Shown: positions 56,525-64,000 of the stretch, piece after piece
Layout of the letters: the number at the start of each line of letters is the position of its first letter
How positions within the stretch are numbered: the stretch's first letter is position 1
From: Affinibrenneria salicis
GTDB lineage: Bacteria > Pseudomonadota > Gammaproteobacteria > Enterobacterales > Enterobacteriaceae
DNA: 64,000 nucleotides
Direction: 5' to 3'
NCBI RefSeq assembly: GCF_008710095.1
Contig: NZ_VYKJ01000004.1
Location: 310,001 to 374,000 of the forward strand
The notes under the pieces: generated by a model
The model's input: the letters and a program-made list of their open reading frames with translations, nothing else
Database searches by the model: none
What the model was told of the DNA's origin: nothing
Program-made: the position numbers and the translations under genes

Positions 56525-56553
56525 CCCGTCGACTCCTTACGCGGCGGGCTTTT
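56525..56553 (+). terminator. Terminator-like hairpin in the bcsG leader
   Basis: Stem CCCGTCG/CGGCGGG (one G-U pair) with a 10-base loop, followed by CTTTTG. There is no gene upstream on this strand to terminate, so it may be an attenuator of bcsG, the end of a small RNA, or a leftover of a lost gene. Confidence 0.45.
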
Positions 56554-56630
56554 GTCGTTTGTCCTCGCCGTACCCCAAAGAGATGAGGACGGCCAGCGAC
56601 GTTTTTTCATCATTGGATGTGTAATAAGTC

Positions 56631-58289
56631 ATGACGGACGTTAATCGAACTGTACGAGAAACGGCTGCCCGTTGGCGCTTTTGGCGCGGACTTAGCGGCT
56701 GGGATTTTTATTTTTTGCTGAAGTTCGCCTTGCTGTGGTTTGGCTATCTGAATTTTCACGCACTGGCCAATCTGGTTTTTTTGGCCTTTCTGCTGTTCCC
56801 CATTGCGTCGCGCAAACTGCACCGTCTGCGCCATATCGTCGCGTTGCCCATCGGCCTGGGGTTGTTTTATCACGACACCTGGCTGCCGGGTCTGAGCAGC
56901 ATTGTTCATCAGGGGGCGATGCTGACGGATTTCTCCGGCGCTTATCTGCTGGATTTAACCAACCGTTTTATCAACTGGACGATGATCGGCTGCGCATTCG
57001 TTCTGCTGGTGGGCTACCTGTTTGTCTCTCAGTGGCTGCGCGTTAGCGTGCTGGTTACGCTGGCGCTGATCTGGATTAATCTGGTCAATATCGCCGGGCC
57101 GGCGGTGGCGCTGATCTCCAACCCGGCGGCGACGCCGCCGGTCGCGCTGAAAAACGAAACGACGCCGGCGCCAGTACCGAAACCCGGCGGACTGGACGAC
57201 GCCGCCCCGCCCACCAACGCCAACCTCACGGACTGGCTTGAGCGCTTCCACACGCGGGAGAAGCTGCGCGCTACCGATTTTCCCGCGGCGCTGCCGGCCG
57301 ATTCTCAGCCGTTTGACGTTCTGATCCTCAACATCTGTTCGCTCTCCTGGTCCGATATTGAGTCCGTTCAACTGCGCGACCACCCGCTGTGGAAGCGTTT
57401 CGATATTATTCTCGGCAACTACAACTCGGCCACCGGCTACAGCGGCCCGGCGGCGATCCGTCTGATGCGCGCCAGCTGCGGTCAGGCGGCGCACAGCGAG
57501 ACCTACAAACCAGCGCCCGAACGCTGCTACCTGTTCGACAATCTGGCAAAACTGGGGTTCAGACAGCACCTGGTGCTTGATCACCCGGGGGTATTCGGTA
57601 ACTATCTGACTAATCTGCGTGAACTGGGGCGGGCGCAGGGACCGCTGATGTCTCAGGTCGGCATTGCGCCGGCGCTGACCTCATTTGACGGCACGCCGGT
57701 ATTCAGCGACGGACAACTTATGCAGCGCTGGCTGGATGAACGGCGGCAGAGCAATGAAGCGCGCAGCGCCACCTTTTACAATCTGATCCCATTGCATGAC
57801 GGCACCCGTCCGCTGGGCAGCACCCGTTCGGCGCCGTATCAGCCGCGCGCGCAGCAGTTGTTTGATCAGCTGGATGCTTTCCTGACCAATCTGCAGACTT
57901 CCGGCCGCCGGGTCATGGTGATTGTGGCGCCGGAGCATGGCGCGGCGCTGGTCGGCGACAAAATGCAGATGCCCGGTCTGCGCGATATACCCAGCCCGTC
58001 GATTACCCATGTGCCGGTCGGCATCCTGTTTGTCGGCATGAAGGCGCCGCATCAGGCGCAGCCGCTGCGGGTGGATACGCCCACCAGCCTGCTGGCGATC
58101 TCGGAACTGATCGCCCGGGTGGTGGACGGTCAGGTGTTCAACGCGCCGAACGTCAACATGTCGGTGCTGACGGATAACCTGCCGCAGACGCCGGCGGTTT
58201 CCGAAAATGATGACGCGGTGGTGATCCTGTATCAGGGGCAGCCCTGGATTCGCCTTAACGGCGGCGATTGGGTACGCTATCCGCAGTAG
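56631..58289 (+). CDS. bcsG: Cellulose phosphoethanolamine transferase BcsG
   Basis: 552 residues. Four to five membrane helices to about 165, a Pro-rich linker, then a periplasmic alkaline phosphatase-fold domain. Zinc and catalytic residues are seen in LNICSLSWSD (Cys), SATGYSGPAAIRLMRASCGQ (Ser nucleophile after Tyr) and APEHGAAL (Glu, His), all as in E. coli BcsG. It moves phosphoethanolamine from lipid to glucose residues of the nascent glucan. BcsE and BcsF, its usual helpers, are missing here. A weak ribosome site is 14 bases upstream. Confidence 0.94.
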   Translation: MTDVNRTVRETAARWRFWRGLSGWDFYFLLKFALLWFGYLNFHALANLVFLAFLLFPIASRKLHRLRHIVALPIGLGLFYHDTWLPGLSSIVHQGAMLTDFSGAYLLDLTNRFINWTMIGCAFVLLVGYLFVSQWLRVSVLVTLALIWINLVNIAGPAVALISNPAATPPVALKNETTPAPVPKPGGLDDAAPPTNANLTDWLERFHTREKLRATDFPAALPADSQPFDVLILNICSLSWSDIESVQLRDHPLWKRFDIILGNYNSATGYSGPAAIRLMRASCGQAAHSETYKPAPERCYLFDNLAKLGFRQHLVLDHPGVFGNYLTNLRELGRAQGPLMSQVGIAPALTSFDGTPVFSDGQLMQRWLDERRQSNEARSATFYNLIPLHDGTRPLGSTRSAPYQPRAQQLFDQLDAFLTNLQTSGRRVMVIVAPEHGAALVGDKMQMPGLRDIPSPSITHVPVGILFVGMKAPHQAQPLRVDTPTSLLAISELIARVVDGQVFNAPNVNMSVLTDNLPQTPAVSENDDAVVILYQGQPWIRLNGGDWVRYPQ

Positions 58290-58493
58290 GCAGGCGCGTC
58301 AGGCGGATCGATTTACGCTGAATCATCCGCGCGGCGGGATGGCGGCCGGCGCGGGGATGCGTCGCCGCCCGCCGGGATAATGACGCGGCCGATGAGCGAA
58401 TTGCCGGGAGCCGATTTGAACGCGGCTGGCAGCGTATTTGTCTGGACGGGCCGGAGCGTTCGCCTGAAGGGAACGAATATAGAGGGAACAGGA

Positions 58494-59564
58494 ATGTTAG
58501 TCAGGGTTAAAAGAATAAAACCGAACAAGTCGTTATACACCGCACATGTGCTTTTTTACTATGCCTCTATTTTTATCATCGTGCCGTTTAATTCTCGTCT
58601 GATGCCGTTTTTGATATACACGACGATGGGAATTATGATTTATATCATGGTCACGCCGGGCGCTATGCCGACTTTCTTCCGGCGAAAACCAGCGCGGAGT
58701 AATGAATGGAAAGTAAAGAGTAAAATCAGTTTAATGAGTCAGTATGCCTTGAGCATAAGATTGTCGCTGCTGGCATCACTGGTGTTTTTGATCTCTTGTG
58801 TTTTGTTCAGATTTTCATCCCGGCTGGGGATCACACCCTTCATTATGTGCGCCGTGGTATTCTGTGCCTTGATGTATATGGCCTTATGTTTTTATATTTC
58901 CAACTCTGAACGCGGCGATGGCGCGGTAAAAAATATATTCTGGACCTTCTTTAAAATCTCCTGGCTGGCCGTATCCGTTTATTGTTATGCGCTGGCAAGG
59001 GATTTTTTTATGGAAGTAATCGACATCCCCTATGAGCAGGTTATTTCAAAAGTGACGGTGTTGGGGTATTCAATCGTACTTTTTGTTATGTCCTATCTCG
59101 CTTTCGCCAGTTTTGCTATTCTGATCATTGTGTTTTTTGAAAACAAAAAAATAAATTTTGCTGAAAAAACAATACGCCTGGAAAACTATAGCAGTGCGCC
59201 CATTCTGGTGCCTCTTTTTTGCGCCTGGTACATATTTTTTATCATTTATATGGTAAATGCGAGCAGCATTGCCAACTATGTGTTTAATGTCACCATTCCC
59301 CTGGATACGCGAACGGATTTTTTCTGCCATAATCGCTATATGATCATCGATGAACAGCCGAACGCGGTCTATATGACGGTGCCGCGGGATGGCTACCGTG
59401 CTTTCGTGCCCGTAAGAGGATCGTGGCAGACGTATCGGTTGACGTGCATTACCGACGCGCCGTACTACAGTTATCAGCCGGTGAAGTTGAAAAGTGATCT
59501 ATATTTGCTGGCGAAAGTCGATAGTTTTAAGCTGGATATAGAAAACGCGCGGCGGAATAACTGA
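58494..59564 (+). CDS. Multi-spanning membrane protein of unknown function
   Basis: 356 residues from the ATG at 58494, with AGAGGGAAC upstream. Seven or eight hydrophobic segments, for example VLFYYASIFIIVPF, LLASLVFLISCVLF, IVLFVMSYLAFASFAILIIVFF and VPLFCAWYIFFIIYMV, followed by a soluble C-terminal domain of about 90 residues (from TRTDFFCHNRYMIIDEQ) with two Cys that probably lies in the periplasm. AT-richer than its neighbours. No family recognised. It follows bcsG by 205 bp in the same direction. Confidence 0.7.
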   Translation: MLVRVKRIKPNKSLYTAHVLFYYASIFIIVPFNSRLMPFLIYTTMGIMIYIMVTPGAMPTFFRRKPARSNEWKVKSKISLMSQYALSIRLSLLASLVFLISCVLFRFSSRLGITPFIMCAVVFCALMYMALCFYISNSERGDGAVKNIFWTFFKISWLAVSVYCYALARDFFMEVIDIPYEQVISKVTVLGYSIVLFVMSYLAFASFAILIIVFFENKKINFAEKTIRLENYSSAPILVPLFCAWYIFFIIYMVNASSIANYVFNVTIPLDTRTDFFCHNRYMIIDEQPNAVYMTVPRDGYRAFVPVRGSWQTYRLTCITDAPYYSYQPVKLKSDLYLLAKVDSFKLDIENARRNN

Positions 59565-59675
59565 TTGGTATTACTCTTCCCCGCTGCTGTTCCGGCCGCA
59601 GATCGGGGATAAAGCGGCCGACGCGGGACTAAAAGCGCGTATTTCGCGTTCATTCATCATGCAGACCCGTATTAT

Positions 59676-60596
59676 TCAGAGATAGCGATGGGTGAATTTT
59701 ATCACCCCGGTTGTCCCCTGAAAGACCCTTGCCAGTAATGGCCCGGATACCAGATCGTTTGCCAGCAGAAACCAGATAGACCGGGCCTCTCTTAGCAAGA
59801 TATAGGGTGCGATATCATAGAGCGAGCAGGTTTTTTCCGCGTTGCGATTATAGGTGTCGATAAAATAATTGATATTGCTTTGAGTTAGGGCGGACTCAGG
59901 ATCCAGACCTATGATATTCCAGCTGATAATGCCGCAGTCATAAAAAGAACTGGCGATTCCACAACTTTCGAAGTCTATAAAATATGCCTGCTTTCCCTCG
60001 ATGAAGGCATTATTCGGCCGGGGGTCGCCATGGCAAAATGTCATGCAGTGGTCGTCTCTTATATTTTTTATGCAGGAAAGCAGATAGCTATACTGGTTTT
60101 TATCTTTGTCGCCGATCAGCGGGTGATCGATGAGTGGCTCAAGATCTATTAATAGATCGCGAATAATAATAGGTTTGGCAAACGGCAGACCTGATGTGTT
60201 TCTATGTAATGCGGCCAGGGATGTCGCCAGTGCGGCTAAATCACCCTCTGTCATTTGGCATAGCCGGCCTTTGGCCTCTTCAAATACCAGCGCCGGGCGG
60301 TGACTGTTCCGTGATGAAAAAACTGACGAAAATGCGCCATCGCGATTGAGCACCGCCTTGCTGGCGGATAAGCCCTGCGATTGCAATAGGGTAGATATTC
60401 TCCCTTCCGATTCCACAGACGCTTGCGTACGTTCTTGCTGAAAGATCTTTATATAAAATTTCTTGCTGTCAGGGCAGCAAACGAGCAATACAGTATTGAC
60501 GCCGTTAACGACAATACTTACTTCGCTGGCGCGGATACCATAAATGTCGGTTAGCCATTGTCGTATCTGAATTTGGTACTGATTATTCTGGACCAT
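59676..60596 (-). CDS. APH-fold phosphotransferase
   Basis: 306 residues, cytoplasmic. The catalytic loop FCHGDPRPNNAF (near 195) and the metal-binding IDFESCG (near 215) are those of aminoglycoside phosphotransferase/choline kinase-type enzymes. The N-lobe YIKIFQQERTQASVESEGRI has the Lys and Glu that bind ATP phosphates. Substrate unknown: homoserine, choline, a sugar or an antibiotic are possible. AT-richer than its neighbours, which may point to acquisition. No clear ribosome site. Confidence 0.82.
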   Translation of the reverse strand: MVQNNQYQIQIRQWLTDIYGIRASEVSIVVNGVNTVLLVCCPDSKKFYIKIFQQERTQASVESEGRISTLLQSQGLSASKAVLNRDGAFSSVFSSRNSHRPALVFEEAKGRLCQMTEGDLAALATSLAALHRNTSGLPFAKPIIIRDLLIDLEPLIDHPLIGDKDKNQYSYLLSCIKNIRDDHCMTFCHGDPRPNNAFIEGKQAYFIDFESCGIASSFYDCGIISWNIIGLDPESALTQSNINYFIDTYNRNAEKTCSLYDIAPYILLREARSIWFLLANDLVSGPLLARVFQGTTGVIKFTHRYL

Positions 60597-60715
60597 AAAA
60601 AGCGCTTAACATGACTTTTAGCCGTAAGACCACCACGATAACACCTGATTTGTACCGTTTTAATGACAACGTAAAGTTTGCTGACCGCCAAATCTGACCG
60701 CCGCAGCGCATCCCT

Positions 60716-60850
60716 CTATATTCTAAATCATTCGCGTTGCAGGAAGGCGGCAAGAGAGCGGATCCCGAATCGCTGACTCAAATTGGCTATTCGGGGGAGC
60801 GAGCGTAGCCAACGCACCGGCAACCTGCAGTATGTCGAGTATAGGGCTTA
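60716..60850. repeat. Enteric palindromic repeat, near-complete family A copy
   Basis: TCTATATTCTAAATCATTCG then CGTTGCAGGAAGGCGGCAAG on the left, an inner hairpin around CCCGAATCGC/GGCTATTCGGGG, and GAGCGAGCGTAGCCAACGC then CACCGGCAACCTGCAGTATG on the right. This is the best preserved copy in the window. Confidence 0.75.
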
Positions 60851-61337
60851 TCGGCCGTCCTTATTTGAGCGCGGTTTCAATGAATAGATCGATCAGCAGG
60901 CGCCGCTGTGTTTGTTACTGCGCATAACGCGGCGATGTATGCAGGCTGCGTTTGTGGGCCGCCTATACGTTCAGTACGCCGCAGCGCTTCTCTATCGAGG
61001 GCTGGCGCGGGGTGGTTTCCGGCTGAACCTGTTTTGTCTGTCATCCCGTCACTTCGCCTTAATCGAAGTCTGTCCAGCACGGGCAATGAATCATTGTTGT
61101 TTTGCATTCTGCGTTGGTTTTTTGGAATTTTTATTTCATAAATGTATTGTGATGACTATCACTGTTCTTTAAGCGGAAGATATTTATTAACTCTATATAA
61201 TAAGTAAAAACAATAATATGACTTTAACGGGTAGTAATTTTTTAAAATTCGCGACGGTGTTTTAATCAATGTATACGGTTTTAATTTTTTGATCTTCTTC
61301 TCAATGTGAACAATAAATTTTATTTTGTATTGAAGCG

Positions 61338-61352
61338 GGAACTTTTTGTTCC
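61338..61352. promoter_or_regulatory. GGAAC-N5-GTTCC palindrome upstream of iolD
   Basis: GGAACTTTTTGTTCC is a perfect inverted repeat, about 99 bp before the iolD start. RpiR-type IolR proteins of other bacteria bind GGAA-N6-TTCC; the spacing here is one base longer, so this is only a candidate inositol-repressor site. Confidence 0.4.
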
Positions 61353-61450
61353 ATACTCAGCCTGTGTCAGATGAGATTGATGTCGAGTGCGCGCAGCGCC
61401 ATACGTTCGGCAGCGGGCACTGGCGAAACGGCCTGTGAACAGGGGGGAGA

Positions 61451-63388
61451 ATGAAAAGCATCCGACTGACGGTAGCCCAGGCATTAGTGCGCTTCCTTGA
61501 TAATCAATATGTCGAAATAGACGGTAAACAGATTAAGTTTGTTAAAGGCATATTCGCTATTTTTGGTCACGGTAACGTGTTGGGGGTGGGGCAGGCCCTT
61601 GAGGAGGACTGCGGGCAGCTCTCGGTATACCAGGGGCGTAATGAACAGGGGATGGCTCACGCCGCCATCGGTTATGCAAAACAGCTATTGCGTCATCAAA
61701 TCATTGCCTGTACTTCCTCCGTCGGGCCCGGCGCCGCAAACATGATCACCGCCGCCGCAACGGCTACCGCTAATCGTATCCCGCTGCTTTTGCTGCCAGG
61801 CGACACTTATGCGACGCGTCAACCCGATCCGGTATTACAGCAAATAGAGCAAAGCCATGATCTCAGCATCAGCACTAATGATGCGTTTCGTCCCGTTAGT
61901 AAATACTGGGATCGGGTTAGCCGGCCCGAGCAGTTAATGACCGCCTGTATTAACGCGATGAGAGTGCTCACGGACCCCGCGGAAACCGGGGCGGTAGTCT
62001 TGTGCCTGCCGCAGGACGTGCAGGGGGAGGCGTGGGATTATCCCGATTACTTTTTTGCCCGACGAGTGCACCGTATCGAGCGCCCGTTGCCGACGGAAGC
62101 CATGTTGAAGGATGCGCTGGCCGTACTGAAGAGCAAACAACAACCGCTTATTATCTGCGGCGGCGGGGTGAAGTACTCGCAGGCTGGGCTTGAATTGATC
62201 GAATTCGCAGAAAAATTCACTATCCCGATAGCCGAAACGCAGGCTGGTAAAGGCACCATCAGCTCCGCGCATCCCCTCAACGTCGGCGGTATCGGCGAGA
62301 CCGGCTCGCTTAGCGCGAACGTGCTGGCCGCCGAGGCTGATTTGGTGATCGGGGTCGGAACGCGTTACACCGATTTCACGACATCGTCGAAGTGGATTTT
62401 TAAAAAAAAGGGCGTTTCGTTTTTAAATATCAATATCAGCCGATTCGATGCCTTCAAACTGGACGGCGTTCAACTGGTGGGCGACGCCAGAGCGACTCTG
62501 ATTGATCTCCTCGAAAATCTGAACGCCGGCGTCTATACGGCCTGGCGCAACCGGATTAAAGATGCCCGGGCGCAGTATCTTGCGGAAGTAGAACGCGTAT
62601 ACAGCGTTGCGTATTCGGGAACCGACTTTATTCCAGAAATAAATGACCGTCTGGATCGTGAGCGGGTTTATGCGGAGTTCAAACGCCTGACGAGTTCGTT
62701 ATTGACCCAGACCCGCGTGATGGGCGTGCTCAATAAAACGCTGCCGCAAGAGGCGGTGGTGGTTGCCGCATCCGGTAGTTTGCCTGGCGATCTGCAGCGC
62801 GTCTGGCAAAGCCGGGGAGGCAACGATTATCATGTCGAATATGGCTATTCCTGCATGGGGTATGAAGTCAATGCCGCACTTGGCGTTAAGATGGCTCAGC
62901 CCGCGCGCGAGGTCTATGTCTTTGTCGGCGATGGCGCATTCATGATGTTGCATTCTGAGCTGATTACCTCTCTGCAGGAGGGAAAGAAAATCAATATTCT
63001 GCTGTTCGATAACATGGCTAATGGCTGTATCAACAATCTGCAGATAGGGCACGGGATGGACAGCTTCTATACCGAGTTCCGTTACCATTTGGAAGACGGC
63101 AGCAGACAGGACGGCGGTCTTATCCCTGTTGATTTCGCTAAAATCGCTGAAGGGTATGGCTGTAAAAGCTATGCGGTGACCACGCTTGAGCAACTGCATG
63201 AGGCGCTGGCTGACGCCCGGCGGCAAAAACACTCAACATTGATAGATATTAAAATCTTGCCTAAGACCATGGTTCATAACTATTTCAGCTGGTGGCGGGT
63301 CGGCGGTGCGCAAGTCTCCCGTAGTGAAAGAATCAATACCGTAGCCAAAACGCTTGAGGCCAACATTAATAAAGCGCGTCAATACTAA
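61451..63388 (+). CDS. iolD: 3D-(3,5/4)-trihydroxycyclohexane-1,2-dione hydrolase
   Basis: 645 residues; GGGGGGAGA precedes the ATG. Thiamine diphosphate enzyme of inositol breakdown: it opens the ring of the trihydroxycyclohexanedione to 5-deoxyglucuronate. Cofactor Glu in [18 protein letters not shown] (about 61-78), [24 protein letters not shown] in the middle domain, and the TPP-Mg motif [17 protein letters not shown] with MANGCINN near 490-520. Length is that of the family. No other iol gene is seen in the window. Confidence 0.93.
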   Translation: MKSIRLTVAQALVRFLDNQYVEIDGKQIKFVKGIFAIFGHGNVLGVGQALEEDCGQLSVYQGRNEQGMAHAAIGYAKQLLRHQIIACTSSVGPGAANMITAAATATANRIPLLLLPGDTYATRQPDPVLQQIEQSHDLSISTNDAFRPVSKYWDRVSRPEQLMTACINAMRVLTDPAETGAVVLCLPQDVQGEAWDYPDYFFARRVHRIERPLPTEAMLKDALAVLKSKQQPLIICGGGVKYSQAGLELIEFAEKFTIPIAETQAGKGTISSAHPLNVGGIGETGSLSANVLAAEADLVIGVGTRYTDFTTSSKWIFKKKGVSFLNINISRFDAFKLDGVQLVGDARATLIDLLENLNAGVYTAWRNRIKDARAQYLAEVERVYSVAYSGTDFIPEINDRLDRERVYAEFKRLTSSLLTQTRVMGVLNKTLPQEAVVVAASGSLPGDLQRVWQSRGGNDYHVEYGYSCMGYEVNAALGVKMAQPAREVYVFVGDGAFMMLHSELITSLQEGKKINILLFDNMANGCINNLQIGHGMDSFYTEFRYHLEDGSRQDGGLIPVDFAKIAEGYGCKSYAVTTLEQLHEALADARRQKHSTLIDIKILPKTMVHNYFSWWRVGGAQVSRSERINTVAKTLEANINKARQY

Positions 63389-63405
63389 ACGTTCGATGGG
63401 ATAAA

Positions 63406-63537
63406 ATGACGATGGGCGTGGTTTTTGACCCTGATGTCATCAACGATCCGCCGATTATTGATAGGGTTCGGCAGGTCTCCGGACGGGAGACAATATATCG
63501 TGCCGTCCCCCCCTGGCGGCGTTATTTTATCCCCTGA
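63406..63537 (+). CDS. Possible small ORF after iolD
   Basis: 43 codons, starting MTMGVVFDPDVINDPPIIDR, 17 bp after iolD. The sequence looks protein-like but there is no strong ribosome site (GATGGG is 9 bases upstream) and no family recognised. It may be the start of a truncated gene. Confidence 0.3.
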   Translation: MTMGVVFDPDVINDPPIIDRVRQVSGRETIYRAVPPWRRYFIP

Positions 63538-63669
63538 ATAATCCGGGCCGCAGGGCAAAGCATTCGCGTTTTAAACGACGTCAGCGCCGTTCTAATGCAT
63601 CGTTTCAGGGATGAGGCCGATTAATTTCGATAATCTCACTCAGGTAAGTATTCGGGTGAGCGTCATACC

Positions 63670-63730
63670 TGCCGGGCGTCGATTTGAACACCGGCGGTAG
63701 CGGTCGCGCAGGGCTAAGTCGAATAGGGCT
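63670..63730. repeat. Enteric palindromic repeat, B-type fragment
   Basis: GCCGGGCGTCGATTTGAACA then CCGGCGGTAGCGG and GCAGGGCTAAGTCGAATAG: the reverse complement of the 36.6-kb B-type core. Confidence 0.5.
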
Positions 63731-63739
63731 GTACTGTCG

Positions 63740-63909
63740 GCTAAATAGCTTCGCATAATAGCGCTACACAGGCCTCTGCTGGCTGAGTGACAGCGATGTC
63801 ATGAATAAAATATAATTGACTGTTTTTATTTATTATTTTATTTATTTTGTCATTGGTCGCGCGTTGCGGCTCGTCAGAAGTGAAGCATTAATGTACGAAA
63901 CAATTTAGC
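63740..63909. repeat. MITE-like element, copy 2
   Basis: Left end GCTAAATAGCTTCGCATAAT then AGCGCTA, the inverse of the right end of the 4.8-kb copy; right end AGAAGTGAAGCATTAATG then TACGAAACAATTTAGC, which aligns with the left end of that copy. The centre is different, longer and AT-rich (63800-63855). No open frame. Only the last 90 bases of the window lie beyond it, where nothing further is seen. Confidence 0.6.
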
Positions 63910-64000
63910 GGCGCCCGGTCTGGAAGAAATTTTAGCTGATGGCTATGCTGGTGGTGATTAATTGGGGGCCAGAATAAGGCCGGTTTAATTTGTTTGTCGT

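Larger units (their letters stand above)
55742..56630. other. Divergent bcsR-bcsG regulatory region
   Basis: 889 bp between the two cellulose transcription units, AT-rich except for the octanucleotide repeat. bcsE and bcsF, which precede bcsG in E. coli, are not found here on either strand, not even as fragments. Contains a terminator-like hairpin near bcsG, listed separately. Confidence 0.7.
60597..61450. other. Intergenic region upstream of iolD
   Basis: 854 bp between divergent genes. Contains a palindromic repeat (60716-60850), an AT-rich promoter region (61130-61345) and a GGAAC/GTTCC palindrome. Short open frames near 60.9-61.17 kb have no ribosome site or family similarity. Confidence 0.6.

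Noticed and set aside
60908..61172. Small open frames upstream of iolD
   Set aside because: No ribosome site, no conserved pattern, and they overlap the likely iolD promoter region.

Overview
The window looks like a stretch of a moderately GC-rich Enterobacterales chromosome. Several genes closely match the enterobacterial form of their family (gcd, ybiW/ybiY, yciT, hutUDIC, bcsRQABC and bcsG). The intergenic DNA carries degenerate palindromic repeats of a kind I associate with Pectobacteriaceae-like enterics (Dickeya, Brenneria, Pectobacterium and relatives). The family-level placement is an inference; no rRNA or other marker gene is present. No tRNA, CRISPR array, intact insertion sequence or prophage was seen.

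Layout. 1-5.5 kb: 3' part of the PQQ glucose dehydrogenase gene gcd, a secreted protein of unknown function, a CSS/EAL cyclic-di-GMP phosphodiesterase and a chloroperoxidase-like hydrolase. 5.5-9.5 kb: a sugar-porter MFS protein, an AT-rich islet encoding a Tlde1-like peptidoglycan-targeting toxin with a probable immunity protein, a small secreted protein and a flavin reductase-like protein. 9.9-16.7 kb: a YahK-type alcohol dehydrogenase, an orphan SsuA-like binding protein, and a glycyl-radical operon (activase then YbiW-type enzyme) with a perfect FNR box, followed by a DeoR regulator. 16.7-22.2 kb: histidine utilisation genes hutU, hutD, hutI and hutC with three HutC-type palindromes and a 227-bp tandem duplication; hutH and hutG are not in the window. 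22.4-28.7 kb: a cystathionine beta-lyase-like enzyme and a polar amino acid ABC transporter operon led by its own GntR regulator. 28.8-35.8 kb: a VOC protein, SMI1/KNR4-like and DUF1963-like proteins, a LysR/MFS divergent pair and a zinc dehydrogenase. 35.8-37.8 kb: about 2 kb with repeats and no convincing gene. 37.8-44 kb: a Tat-type aldo/keto reductase, a nucleoside hydrolase, an extensin-like protein, a sodium:solute symporter with DUF3311 partner, and an M20 amidohydrolase.

44.6-46.4 kb holds two tiny tandem lipoprotein genes and a divergent FMN-riboswitch-like leader in front of a methyltransferase. 46.4-58.3 kb is a cellulose locus: bcsRQABC on the minus strand, divergent from bcsG, without bcsZ, bcsE or bcsF, and with an 8-bp tandem repeat in the divergent region. 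58.5-64 kb: an unknown membrane protein, an APH-fold kinase-like protein and an orphan iolD. The two ends of the window carry related MITE-like elements in inverted orientation.

Functionally the region is a patchwork of carbon and nitrogen scavenging modules (glucose oxidation, histidine, amino acid, nucleoside, inositol and N-acyl compound use) next to biofilm matrix production and an opposing phosphodiesterase. Several modules are incomplete here, consistent with reshuffling or gene loss.
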